This document shows, in pieces, positions 1-8,331 of a DNA stretch of 42,380 nt; the first letter of the stretch is position 1, and every line of letters starts with the position of its first letter. The notes under the pieces were generated by a model. It worked only from the letters and a program-made list of their open reading frames with translations. It did not search any database and was not told the origin of the DNA. The stretch spans positions 1-42,380 of the forward strand of contig JAFUNE010000003.1 of the NCBI GenBank assembly GCA_017473105.1, written 5' to 3'. Position numbers and translations under genes: made by a program. This stretch comes from Bacilli bacterium (GTDB lineage Bacteria; Bacillota_I; Bacilli_A; RF39; UBA660).

Positions 1-237
1 ACTTTCTGCAAACCTTCTTAAAAATATCTCTACAAATTTTTCTTTAACCATTACAAGTTCACCAGTAGCTCTAAATGTTCCAAGATCAACTGCATCTATC
101 ATTGATGCAGAAAGTATTTCTCTTCCCAAATAGAAGTCTTCCTCATTTGTAGTAGTTAATCTTTGGGTTAATAGTAACACAGCTAGTATTACTAAACCCA
201 AAGATATAATTGCATATCCCCATGCTGATTCTTTCAT
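1..237 (-). CDS. Membrane protein of the sortase operon, 3' end cut by window edge
   Basis: The reading frame is open for 79 codons from ATG at 237 to the window edge, so the gene is partial. It begins MKESAWGYAIISLGLVIL, with one hydrophobic segment at about residues 7-23, then a soluble part containing YLGREILSASMIDAVDLGTF. The start codon overlaps the stop of the upstream 1166-residue gene (TAATG, sharing base 237). This indicates translational coupling and membership of the same operon. The short N-terminus followed immediately by a hydrophobic helix resembles pseudopilin-like or TadE-like proteins in layout, but no prepilin cleavage motif is visible and I do not claim that. Function unknown; it probably works with the secreted proteins encoded just upstream. 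Confidence 0.75.
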   Translation of the reverse strand, partial: MKESAWGYAIISLGLVILAVLLLTQRLTTTNEEDFYLGREILSASMIDAVDLGTFRATGELVMVKEKFVEIFLRRFAES

Positions 238-3200
238 TATCTTAACCCCCCATTTTTATCAGTAGTATATTTACTTACACCATCATCTTTTATTACTTCT
301 ACTTTAAATGGATTATCATTACTATGAAGTTTATCTAAGAAATCACTATTACAATTTAAGAAAATATTTTTATCTTCATCTTTTGTACAATCATATGGTT
401 TTGTAAAATATCCATTTGATTTATTATCATCTCTTATTGCTTCTATTGTATCTCCTGTTATTCTATAACTATATTCAAGATAATCATCAGTAGCATATAA
501 ATGATTTTTACCAGATTCTTCTATTTCATTTACAATACCAAGAACATATTTTGAATAATCATTATTATCATAGAAATCCCAGTTTGTACCATGACGTTCA
601 TTAGGGAATGGATTATTTAAATCAATATTTTTATAACCATAACCAACTACACAATCATCTCCACCTTTACATGGGTTAATAACCTCAAACTCACAAGTAT
701 AATCATGATTATCAAGTTTTTCAATTAAATCATCATCATTAAACTTTCTATAAAAAGCAATAACTTTTGAATTTGAATTTTTATTCTTATTATAATCAAC
801 AATTAATGGAACTCTAAATTTATAATCAACATCACAGTCAACTCCACCATTTGCATTTGGAGTACAAAGTTTTTTAGCATAACTTGATACTGGATAAACA
901 TATTTTGATAAATCTAAATATTTTGAATTATAGTTAGTATCATCAACTACTTGAACTTTACCAGTATATTCTTGAGTTTGATATACAGTAGAATTATGTA
1001 AATCAGCTTCTACTGAATATGAGAATACTGCATAATCATTAGAAGGAATTCTTACATTTCCTTTATTACCAAACTGAACAGTTGTAGTATGTAAATTTTG
1101 ATTATATGCTTTAGCTCCATCATAGTCTTCTTTATATTTACCATCTTCAGGAATTCCTCTAAAACATTCACCTTCTTTACAATACTTAACTTGAAGTTTA
1201 GAATCCACTATTTCATTTGTTGAAAGTACAGGATCTAAATAATCTTGACCAGTTCTAACAACCTCAGTACTCTTAGGTGTTATATACTCAGCACCAGCTT
1301 CATATTTTATTTTTGCACTAACGCAATCAATTCCATCACAATACTCTTCAGTATTCTTAAGTAAATCTAATGCTTTACTATATGCATTAACTGAATCTTT
1401 TGGTCTTTGAATAATTCCACCATTTATACCATTCTTTCCAGTAATTTTACTTTCTTCAAAGAAATTACAATTATATAAATCATATATTACTTGATTTAAT
1501 ACATCAACACGATTGTTTTCTTTTGCAGATTGTTTTAATAAAGCATTATATAATTCTTGCCAATTATTAACACTAGCATCCTTACTTACACCATAAGCAG
1601 TTGCCCAATCTTTATTAAAATCAAATATATTATTGTAATAAATATTAGATACACAATCACGCTTAACCATTACAATACTTGTAAGAGCATGACTACTCTT
1701 ATTAGGTCTACTACCAAATACTTTACTCTCAATATCATATTTTAATTGAAGAGAAGAATTTACTTTTTGTTTTGGAGCTAAATAATAAGTAACTTTATCA
1801 CTACAATATACACGACAGAAATTAGTATTTACTCCAAACAATGAACTATAATCATAATAAGCTTTATCATTTTGATTTTCACCATTACCAACTGATGACT
1901 TATGTAAAATGCAGTTTAAACTTGGATCTGATGTAGAATTTATTACATAGTCTTCTGTTTCATTTGAAGAACAACTTGGATTAGAATGTTCAACGCCTGT
2001 TCTACATAAATTACATATAGGAGTAATTTCTATTGTTTTAGTTTGACTAGAACCCTCTTTACAATTATAATCCGGTTCAAATGAGAACATTAACTGAGTT
2101 GTAGTTGGAGAACCACAAGATACATATTTTTTAACACTCTCTTCTCCACATGTTTTATAGTATTGAGTAACCACTGTAACTTTTTCAAGTTCATCACAAG
2201 TTAATACATCATCAGAATAATCAGTAAGTTCTACATAACATACATTTTTAACACAATAATCATAACCATCAATTTCAACATTTACTTTATTACCATTCTT
2301 ATCAAGAATAGTTATTTTTTGTTTAATCTCACATCCATAATCATTTGCAGTATCTTTATCAAGTGTATTACAATTTATTTCAACACCTTTTCTTAAATTA
2401 TAAGATATTTTAATTGTTTCACCTTGAACAGTTACACCTGCATTAGTAGGATCATTATGAATAATATCATCATCAGTACCATTAATTTTTTGATTAATAG
2501 CATTTAAATGATCTTGCATATGTGGATTACCTTGAACAGTATTAACAAATAAATATAATGCTTTAACATAATTTGTTGAAGATGTTCCACAAAGCATTGC
2601 AGTTCTTGAACAAGTAGCAGCTTTTAATCTTAATCTATTTTGTTCAGCTATATTATATGTTTCACCAGTATCAGGGTCAACTACATTATAAAGTGAATAT
2701 TTTGTAGTACCACCATGAATAGATTGAAAATATGTATTTTTAAATATTTCTTCAACTGTACCCTTAAAAACATTTTTATAAGTATTTCCAGATACAGGAA
2801 CAAATCTTAACCAATCATTTTCATTTCCAATAGTACTTCCATCTTCATCAGCAATACCAGTATCGGTATAACCATCTTGCCCAACATAAGCTCCCCATAA
2901 ACGCATTGCATCAGCAATAACTGCGTAATTATATGAAGAAATTCCAAGGACTCTATTTCTATATTCTCCTTCAATCATTATATTTGCATAACCACAATCT
3001 CTTGTACTATTACTACTCTCACATTGTGTTGCATCTACTGTATAAACATTAGATGAACCTGCATTTGCAAGCGCTGGAGAAACACAATAAGCAGGAATAC
3101 GATTACCACTATCTCCAATAGTTGAAAATTTTGCATTATATAATGTTGATTGAGTTACATAATCATCTTTAATTATACAATCACAAGTATTATATACAAC

Positions 3201-3737
3201 TTTATATGTATAAGGATCACAACTTGCATATCTACAATAAGAATACTTTTCTAAAAAAGCTTTTACTTTTGATTCTACTTCTCCATCAGTTAACTTTTCA
3301 AGTTTTGCTTTGTTTAAATCTAAACTAAAACTATTATAACAAATTGATGTACAACCAGTTTTTTTAGGGTCTGCACAAGGAACCTCACATGTATAAGGAC
3401 AACCAGTAGCACTACAACTAGTACATTTAAATATTTTTTCAGTATCACATTTACCAGTTCTTACAGTATGATATTGTCCTTTATAACCACCACTAGTGTA
3501 TTCACCTTCACACCACTTAGCAGCAGTTCCAGCATCACCAAACTGACAACCCGTATCTCCATCTTCTCTACAATTCGCAAGTTGACAAATTCTAACTCTT
3601 GCTTCATACCCATGCCCATAATAATATGAATCAGCATCTACTACTTTTCCATCACAAGCACTTGGTATAGCACCAATACTATTTATAAATGAGAAAGAAA
3701 TAATAGTAATAAATATAATTTTAAAAATCTTTTTCAT
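237..3737 (-). CDS. Giant cysteine-rich secreted protein (1166 aa), unknown function
   Basis: An N-terminal signal peptide (MKKIFKIIFITIISFSFINS, cleavage probably near residue 23) is followed by an extracellular protein with dozens of cysteines. They are densest in the first 180 residues, in patterns such as CTSCSATGCPYTC, and recur throughout, suggesting many disulfides. The body is rich in Asn, Asp, Tyr and Lys, as in many Bacillota surface proteins. There is no C-terminal hydrophobic anchor and no LPXTG-type motif, so it must be released or held by partners. It lies 2 nt after the 228-aa anchored protein and overlaps the next membrane protein by one base. I do not recognise a named family. 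A structural surface subunit assembled with its neighbours is an inference from position alone. Confidence 0.85.
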   Translation of the reverse strand: MKKIFKIIFITIISFSFINSIGAIPSACDGKVVDADSYYYGHGYEARVRICQLANCREDGDTGCQFGDAGTAAKWCEGEYTSGGYKGQYHTVRTGKCDTEKIFKCTSCSATGCPYTCEVPCADPKKTGCTSICYNSFSLDLNKAKLEKLTDGEVESKVKAFLEKYSYCRYASCDPYTYKVVYNTCDCIIKDDYVTQSTLYNAKFSTIGDSGNRIPAYCVSPALANAGSSNVYTVDATQCESSNSTRDCGYANIMIEGEYRNRVLGISSYNYAVIADAMRLWGAYVGQDGYTDTGIADEDGSTIGNENDWLRFVPVSGNTYKNVFKGTVEEIFKNTYFQSIHGGTTKYSLYNVVDPDTGETYNIAEQNRLRLKAATCSRTAMLCGTSSTNYVKALYLFVNTVQGNPHMQDHLNAINQKINGTDDDIIHNDPTNAGVTVQGETIKISYNLRKGVEINCNTLDKDTANDYGCEIKQKITILDKNGNKVNVEIDGYDYCVKNVCYVELTDYSDDVLTCDELEKVTVVTQYYKTCGEESVKKYVSCGSPTTTQLMFSFEPDYNCKEGSSQTKTIEITPICNLCRTGVEHSNPSCSSNETEDYVINSTSDPSLNCILHKSSVGNGENQNDKAYYDYSSLFGVNTNFCRVYCSDKVTYYLAPKQKVNSSLQLKYDIESKVFGSRPNKSSHALTSIVMVKRDCVSNIYYNNIFDFNKDWATAYGVSKDASVNNWQELYNALLKQSAKENNRVDVLNQVIYDLYNCNFFEESKITGKNGINGGIIQRPKDSVNAYSKALDLLKNTEEYCDGIDCVSAKIKYEAGAEYITPKSTEVVRTGQDYLDPVLSTNEIVDSKLQVKYCKEGECFRGIPEDGKYKEDYDGAKAYNQNLHTTTVQFGNKGNVRIPSNDYAVFSYSVEADLHNSTVYQTQEYTGKVQVVDDTNYNSKYLDLSKYVYPVSSYAKKLCTPNANGGVDCDVDYKFRVPLIVDYNKNKNSNSKVIAFYRKFNDDDLIEKLDNHDYTCEFEVINPCKGGDDCVVGYGYKNIDLNNPFPNERHGTNWDFYDNNDYSKYVLGIVNEIEESGKNHLYATDDYLEYSYRITGDTIEAIRDDNKSNGYFTKPYDCTKDEDKNIFLNCNSDFLDKLHSNDNPFKVEVIKDDGVSKYTTDKNGGLR

Positions 3738-3739
3738 AA

Positions 3740-4426
3740 TTATTTCTTCCTTTCGTGTTTTTTAACAACATGTATCTTTTTAAGAAAATAAACACTTAAT
3801 ATAACTAAAGGTATTAAAACAAATATTCCATAATTCTTCATATAAGACACAATAATTTTCCACATAGAAGGTTTTGGCTTAGTAGGATTAATACTCTCCT
3901 CATACCTTTTCATTTCTTCCTTAAACTCTTTTTCTGTTATATCAGAAGTATCCTTATATATAGCACATAAAGGTGCTTCAGGATATTGTTCACATTGTTC
4001 TGTCTTATAATAAAAATTAAACGGTTCTATCTCATATGTAATCGTTTTTAATAATTCATTAGAACACTTACTATCTTTACTTCCATATACTCTAATATTA
4101 TATATTGCTCCATTTTTAGGAGTATAATCAACAATTCCATAAACCTTATGTCCAGGAACATAAATACCTTCAAGTTCAGCACCATAATCTGTTGTAGCTT
4201 TTAATACAATATCATCTCTCATATTATTTAAAGATAATATATATGAATAATCCATCGTTTCATATAATGGTTTTCCCGTTTTTTCATTTATAAGATTTCT
4301 ATTAAAATCAATAAACTTAACATCAACATTTAATGCCCAATCATTTAAATCATCATCATAACATAAAGCATTTATATTTAAAGAAAAAACACAAAATATA
4401 AAAATAAAGAATAATACTTTTTTCAC
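3740..4426 (-). CDS. Secreted protein with C-terminal membrane anchor (228 aa)
   Basis: A signal peptide at residues 1-20 (ending NINALCYDD) precedes an extracellular domain of about 165 residues with a few cysteines. A transmembrane helix follows at about residues 197-215 (YGIFVLIPLVILSVYFL), with a basic tail KKIHVVKKHERKK. Topology is therefore type I, with the bulk outside. The sequence NPTKP lies about 12 residues before the helix; it does not match the class B sortase consensus, where Thr is the fourth residue. The gene sits between the 210-aa paralogue-like gene and the 1166-aa cysteine-rich gene, all on the minus strand with gaps of under 10 nt. Function unknown; probably part of one cell-surface assembly. 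Confidence 0.8.
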   Translation of the reverse strand: MKKVLFFIFIFCVFSLNINALCYDDDLNDWALNVDVKFIDFNRNLINEKTGKPLYETMDYSYILSLNNMRDDIVLKATTDYGAELEGIYVPGHKVYGIVDYTPKNGAIYNIRVYGSKDSKCSNELLKTITYEIEPFNFYYKTEQCEQYPEAPLCAIYKDTSDITEKEFKEEMKRYEESINPTKPKPSMWKIIVSYMKNYGIFVLIPLVILSVYFLKKIHVVKKHERKK

Positions 4427-4435
4427 ATTTACCTC

Positions 4436-5068
4436 CTATAATTTATGTTTTACTTTAATATATAAATCATTATATATTACATAAGTAACATAAGCAGTAA
4501 ATAAAAACATGAATACTTTTATTAATTTAGTATCAACTAAATCTACAACTTTTTCACCGAATGTTATCTCAACTTCTTCAACTACTTCTTCTTTTTCTTC
4601 AACTTTTATTCCTGACTCATAATTACTAATTGCACCTTCAACTAACTCTATAGTAGGATCAACTTGTAAATATTTATATGAGCAATATGAAACTTTACCC
4701 TCATATCCATAACACATTGTACTTCCATAAAATTCATTAAAATATGGTTGGTCTATATATATATATCTAGCAGGACCAGAACATCCAGATGGAGCAAACA
4801 ATTCTATTTTCATGTCCGTTCCTTCTTTAACACCTCTAATCTCTACCTTATTATCTACAATTTTATAATTAATACCATTATATTTAACTGTAAACTTTTC
4901 ATTAACATTATATAGTACAACATCAAACTTTTTTTGGATAGGATCAGGTATACTCTCCTCAGAAACATCACGAGCATAACCAGCATATTCTTTTTGAACT
5001 TCATAATTACATTCTGCACTAACAAAAATAGGTATAAACATAATTAAAAATAATAATATTTTTTTCAT
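4436..5068 (-). CDS. Secreted protein with C-terminal membrane anchor (210 aa)
   Basis: A signal peptide at residues 1-18 ends in FVSAEC. The extracellular part has Cys residues near both ends and a compact motif APSGCSGPARYIYIDQPYFNEF. An acidic Glu/Val-rich linker (about residues 150-172) leads to a transmembrane helix at about 185-201 and a short basic tail. The layout (signal peptide, cysteine-containing domain, linker, helix, basic end) matches the next gene, suggesting two related surface components. The start overlaps the end of the sortase-like gene at 5065-5068, so the pair is translationally coupled. No family recognised. Confidence 0.8.
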   Translation of the reverse strand: MKKILLFLIMFIPIFVSAECNYEVQKEYAGYARDVSEESIPDPIQKKFDVVLYNVNEKFTVKYNGINYKIVDNKVEIRGVKEGTDMKIELFAPSGCSGPARYIYIDQPYFNEFYGSTMCYGYEGKVSYCSYKYLQVDPTIELVEGAISNYESGIKVEEKEEVVEEVEITFGEKVVDLVDTKLIKVFMFLFTAYVTYVIYNDLYIKVKHKL

Positions 5069-6723
5069 TCTTTTTCCTCCTCAATTAGCACAGCATGAAC
5101 AACAAGTCTTCTATTGTTTTTTCCTGTACATGTTGATAATGTTAATATTTTTGAATTCTCATTAACTACTTCATTTGATTTAATAGTACTTCTATTTCTA
5201 ATCATTTTTATAAAATCATTTTTTTCATCTGCAGTTTCAAAATCAGTAACTAAATAATCAGTAGTATAATCTACTTTATAAATAGAAAATATTTTAAATT
5301 TATAACTTTGATTATTTAAATCAAAATTAACTATCATATTATCTGCATTCTTTCTCCAAGAAGAATCAAGAACAGTTTTCAAAGTACCAAACATAGTACC
5401 ATTTCCCATATTATGACCATATATAATAGTATTATCATCAAGTTCAGTTGAATTATTTCTATAATCCATATATATCCATCCCATACTTGACTTCTTTTTA
5501 TAAAAATCTCTTTTTAAATAATAACTATTATCACTATGTTGAACAACTGGATAAGCTATATTAGTATTCTTAACAACCAAGTAACCCTTAGTTTCAGAAT
5601 TAATCTTCTTAAGTTTATTAAAAGAATTTTCAAAACTATACTTACTCTTAACTTCTTCTTTAGTAATATTTTCTTCTACTGGAACTTCTATATCAGGTAA
5701 TGTTTCTTCAACAGTTTCATCTACATTTGTATTACCATTAACTATTTCATTAACACTAGTTTGATTATTATTTTCGTTTTTTAGTTCACTCATCAATTGA
5801 TTATTTAAAGTATCAACACTCATTTTTTCAACAAACTCATATGATTTAATAATAACAAGTGACACCACTGAAATATACATTCCAAATATAAATACTAATT
5901 TCAAATTATTAAAAGTTAATTGTTTAAATAAATTTTTACTAACAAATGAATCAGAATAAATAATTCTAAATTCACAAGTAAAGTCTTCTTTACATTTATC
6001 ACTTAATTCCCTTAACCATTCAAAATTATTAACTATAAAATTTCCCTTATCATATTCTTGATGTAAATAAACAATAACTTCTCTTGATTCATCATTACTA
6101 ACAAGATTTACAATAGATTCAATTAACTCTTTTGAATATACACATACATTAATAGCTCTTAACTTATAATTTATTTTTAAAAACTCTTTTAAATCACTCA
6201 TAAGTTCAGGATACTCTTCATTTATAGTAATAACTTTTTTATAATATAAACTATCTTTACTATCAGTATCATGAAGTTCTAAAAATTTATCAGTTATTTT
6301 TACTTCACTACTCATATGAACTTCTATATTCTTTTCATTAAATAAATGCTTAACATCAGAAGACATAAAATAACATCTAACTTCCCTTAAACACTCACAA
6401 GATAAAAATAATTCATAATCACTCATTGCTACTGTAGAAAAGAAATCTAATATTAAACATTGAATATTTAATAAATTAATAATGTCAGCTACATATTTAA
6501 ATGTAACCAATCTTTTTACTTTAATTAAATTAACATCAGGAAAATCACGTTTTATAAGTTCAATAATTTTATTAATATTTTTCTTAAAATATTTAAAATC
6601 ATATAAAAGAGAATCTTCTATAAAACTATTTTTATTAACTAAAGTCTTTTGTTCTTTAGTAATAGTCTTATAATCAAAGATTAACACATTAAGTTCAATT
6701 TTTAAACTTATATACTCTTTCAT
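5065..6723 (-). CDS. Class B sortase with large N-terminal cytoplasmic domain (552 aa)
   Basis: Sortases are membrane cysteine transpeptidases that join secreted proteins to the wall or to each other. The C-terminal 190 residues are a class B sortase. They contain GYLVVKNTNIAYPVVQ, then IIYGHNMGNGTMFGTL with the catalytic His near residue 437, TLSTC with the catalytic Cys at 532, and NNRRLVVHA with the catalytic Arg at 538-539. A single membrane helix lies near residues 278-298. Ordinary SrtB proteins are about 250 residues with a short N-terminus. Here roughly 275 extra residues precede the helix and would be cytoplasmic; I recognise no family there. It is the first gene of a minus-strand operon whose next four products are secreted or membrane anchored, so they are its probable substrates or partners. 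Start supported by an upstream GGAGAG. Confidence 0.88.
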   Translation of the reverse strand: MKEYISLKIELNVLIFDYKTITKEQKTLVNKNSFIEDSLLYDFKYFKKNINKIIELIKRDFPDVNLIKVKRLVTFKYVADIINLLNIQCLILDFFSTVAMSDYELFLSCECLREVRCYFMSSDVKHLFNEKNIEVHMSSEVKITDKFLELHDTDSKDSLYYKKVITINEEYPELMSDLKEFLKINYKLRAINVCVYSKELIESIVNLVSNDESREVIVYLHQEYDKGNFIVNNFEWLRELSDKCKEDFTCEFRIIYSDSFVSKNLFKQLTFNNLKLVFIFGMYISVVSLVIIKSYEFVEKMSVDTLNNQLMSELKNENNNQTSVNEIVNGNTNVDETVEETLPDIEVPVEENITKEEVKSKYSFENSFNKLKKINSETKGYLVVKNTNIAYPVVQHSDNSYYLKRDFYKKKSSMGWIYMDYRNNSTELDDNTIIYGHNMGNGTMFGTLKTVLDSSWRKNADNMIVNFDLNNQSYKFKIFSIYKVDYTTDYLVTDFETADEKNDFIKMIRNRSTIKSNEVVNENSKILTLSTCTGKNNRRLVVHAVLIEEEKE

Positions 6724-6750
6724 TACTCTCTCCTATAATTATCCATAATA

Positions 6751-6759
6751 ATAATATCA
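6751..6759 (-). promoter_or_regulatory. Extended -10 promoter for the sortase operon
   Basis: On the minus strand this reads TGATATTAT, a TGN-TATWAT extended -10, about 30 bp before the ATG at 6723. No good -35 is seen. The same TGNTATAAT form precedes many other genes here. Confidence 0.5.
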
Positions 6760-6769
6760 TATTTTTAAA

Positions 6770-6803
6770 CAAAAAAAAATACAGAACTATTCAATTCCGT
6801 ATT
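6770..6803 (-). terminator. Rho-independent terminator after the thioredoxin-like gene
   Basis: A 9-bp stem with one G-U type mismatch (6778-6786 with 6795-6803) overlaps the 3' end of the 174-aa gene. It is followed on the minus strand by a run of T (A-run 6771-6779 on plus). Confidence 0.75.
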
Positions 6804-7311
6804 CTTCAATCATATCCTCTACCAAATCTTCATTAATTAAATCAAATTCACTACATAATGCCTTCACAGCTTTCCCATCTTTTATATAAATAACTAACGG
6901 AGCTAACGAAATTTCACCACTAATTTCAGGAAATTTATTTCTCAACATAGATAAATACTTCCCTTCATTTTTTAAATCTGTAACATCCCAATAAATAACT
7001 TTGTCTAACAAAGACTCTTTTTTTAATAATTTATATATCTTTCTATCAAGACTTTTTAAACTATCATCTCTATAACTTATATATAAAATTGCCTCATTAA
7101 CTTCACTCAACGTAAAATCAAAGTCATCTGTATTAATTTGATTAATACTCTTATCACTAAAATAACTTACATTTATATAGTTTTCAACATAACTTAAATA
7201 TAAATTTCTTGATACTAATGTTAACACAACAACAATAACAGAAACAATCATTACTATATAATAGTTTTTTTCAGGTGTCTTCTTACTAAAAAAATTAAGT
7301 ATTTTCTTCAT
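6787..7311 (-). CDS. Membrane-anchored thioredoxin-fold-like protein, no CXXC (174 aa)
   Basis: One N-terminal membrane helix (about residues 20-38, IVMIVSVIVVVLTLVSRNLYL) is followed by an extracellular domain. Its pattern is EAILYISYRDDSLKSLDRKIYKLLKKE, then VIYWDVTDL, then LAPLVIYIKDGKAVKAL. This beta-alpha-beta order with a central APxxIYIKDGK strand is typical of thioredoxin-like folds. There is no CXXC pair where the redox site would be (only one Cys, near the C-terminus), so a disulfide reductase role is unlikely. It is a single transcription unit with its own terminator and an AGGAGG ribosome site before the start. A structural or adaptor role is possible but unproven. Confidence 0.65.
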   Translation of the reverse strand: MKKILNFFSKKTPEKNYYIVMIVSVIVVVLTLVSRNLYLSYVENYINVSYFSDKSINQINTDDFDFTLSEVNEAILYISYRDDSLKSLDRKIYKLLKKESLLDKVIYWDVTDLKNEGKYLSMLRNKFPEISGEISLAPLVIYIKDGKAVKALCSEFDLINEDLVEDMIEEYGIE

Positions 7312-7425
7312 AATTATCCTCCTAAATATAAATTAATTTTAACATAAATACATATATTTTAAAATAGATAAATATATCATTTTTCCAAAAATTATTATAT
7401 AATTTACAAAGAAAGAGGTTTTAAT

Positions 7426-7995
7426 ATGCATAATATTTTTAATACGGAATTATCATACATAAAAGATAATAGAATAAAAAACAGTTTAATAACAATCTTA
7501 AATAAACTACCAGATTATTTTTATGAAATAGAAACAAGTTCAACCGGAAAATATCACCCTGCATTTTCAAGTGGTAAACAAGGATTAATAAGACACACAA
7601 AAGCAGCTATTAGAATTGCAGTTGAATTAATGAATAATGAAGCACTTCAAAACTTTAATCAAAATGAAAAAGACTTAATTATTTTCTCTTTAATGATTCA
7701 TGATGGATTAAAATGCGGAAAAATAAAAAGTCAATATACAGCATTTGATCATCCAATATTAATTGCAAATTTAGTTAAAGAGAATGAAAGTGAATTAGAA
7801 TTAACTAAAGAAGAAGTTGAATTTGTATGCAAATGCGTAAAAACTCACATGGGACCATGGACAACAGATTATAGAGGAAACGAAGTACTAGAAGCACCAA
7901 AAGATAAATACCAAAGATTTGTTCATATGTGCGATTATCTATCTAGTAGAAAATTTTTAGATATAAAATTTGAAAATAATGAAATTGTTGATTAA
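7426..7995 (+). CDS. HD-domain phosphohydrolase-like protein (189 aa)
   Basis: The metal-binding HD pattern is clear: GLIRHTKAA, then the HD pair in LMIHDGLKCG, a following FDHP, KTHMGPW, and HMCDYLSSRK with the last Asp. HD enzymes hydrolyse phosphomonoesters or phosphodiesters, often of nucleotides or RNA ends. The length and spacing resemble stand-alone HD proteins and the C-terminal half of YhaM-type enzymes, but there is no OB-fold domain here. The start is supported by AAAGAGG a few bases upstream and TATAAT at 7398-7403. The substrate cannot be inferred. It is monocistronic except for the tiny ORF 53 nt downstream. Confidence 0.8.
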   Translation: MHNIFNTELSYIKDNRIKNSLITILNKLPDYFYEIETSSTGKYHPAFSSGKQGLIRHTKAAIRIAVELMNNEALQNFNQNEKDLIIFSLMIHDGLKCGKIKSQYTAFDHPILIANLVKENESELELTKEEVEFVCKCVKTHMGPWTTDYRGNEVLEAPKDKYQRFVHMCDYLSSRKFLDIKFENNEIVD

Positions 7996-8048
7996 AAAAC
8001 AAGTGTAAGTTCTATAAACCAACTAATAATATATTAGGAGGTGATAAA

Positions 8049-8168
8049 ATGTGTCAAAAAGAATTAGCTTACATATGTGCAGGAAAAAGATGCAGAACCA
8101 CAAGGTGGCATGAAAAATGTATCTTAATAATAAAAATAGTTTATTGCAAAATAAAAAGTATCTTCTAA
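8049..8168 (+). CDS. Small cysteine-rich ORF with a very strong ribosome site (39 aa)
   Basis: A near-perfect Shine-Dalgarno (TAGGAGGTGATAAA) sits directly before ATG at 8049. The frame encodes 39 codons ending TAA at 8166-8168. The peptide starts MCQKELAYICAGKRC and has five Cys and several Arg/Lys (C2, C10, C15, C24, C33), compatible with a small metal-binding or basic peptide. The last codons lie inside the terminator hairpin at 8153-8181. It may share the HD gene's transcript. No family recognised. It could be a spurious frame behind a chance ribosome site; the strength of the site is the main argument for it. Confidence 0.45.
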   Translation: MCQKELAYICAGKRCRTTRWHEKCILIIKIVYCKIKSIF

Positions 8169-8181
8169 GATACTTTTTTTG
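8153..8181. terminator. Bidirectional terminator shared by two convergent tiny ORFs
   Basis: The plus strand reads AAAAAGTATCTT, loop CT, AAGATACTTTTTTT. T-runs follow the stem on both strands, so it can stop transcription from either side. The stop codons of both flanking small ORFs lie in the loop and stem. Confidence 0.8.
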
Positions 8182-8329
8182 ATGACATAAAATCTTTTAA
8201 ACTTTCAAAATTCTCATTTCTAATAAATAATTCTTTTGCCTTATTATTATTGATAAAACGTTTTATGTATTTTAAATAACAAGAATTATCTTTTTTCATC
8301 ATATTAATTTTATTATTTAAATTCTTCAT
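8165..8329 (-). CDS. Small protein translationally coupled to the 863-aa gene (54 aa)
   Basis: ATG at 8327-8329 follows the TGA stop of the 863-aa gene (8332-8334) by two bases. Its ribosome site AGGGAG lies inside the last codons of that gene, a classic coupling arrangement. The product is basic and helical-looking: it begins MKNLNNKINMMKKDNSCYL and contains YIKRFINNNKAKELF. It ends at TAG (8165-8167) inside the shared terminator, overlapping the opposing 39-aa ORF by four bases. No known family. Its position suggests it works with the 863-aa protein. Confidence 0.6.
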   Translation of the reverse strand: MKNLNNKINMMKKDNSCYLKYIKRFINNNKAKELFIRNENFESLKDFMSSKKVS

Positions 8330-8331
8330 AA

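Noticed and set aside
1..237. Pilin or TadE-like protein
   Set aside because: The topology is suggestive, but there is no prepilin peptidase site and only the first 79 residues are present.
1557..1745. 62-codon plus-strand frame within the 1166-aa gene
   Set aside because: It lies wholly antisense to a clear secreted protein gene and has no ribosome site. Several similar antisense frames inside pflB (25948-26850), essC (35047-35250, 37597-37812) and the recombinase (16332-16526) were rejected for the same reason.
3885..3900. NPTKP in the 228-aa protein as a sortase motif
   Set aside because: Class B motifs have Thr at the fourth position (NPQTN, NPKTG), and this stretch is about 12 residues from the membrane helix.
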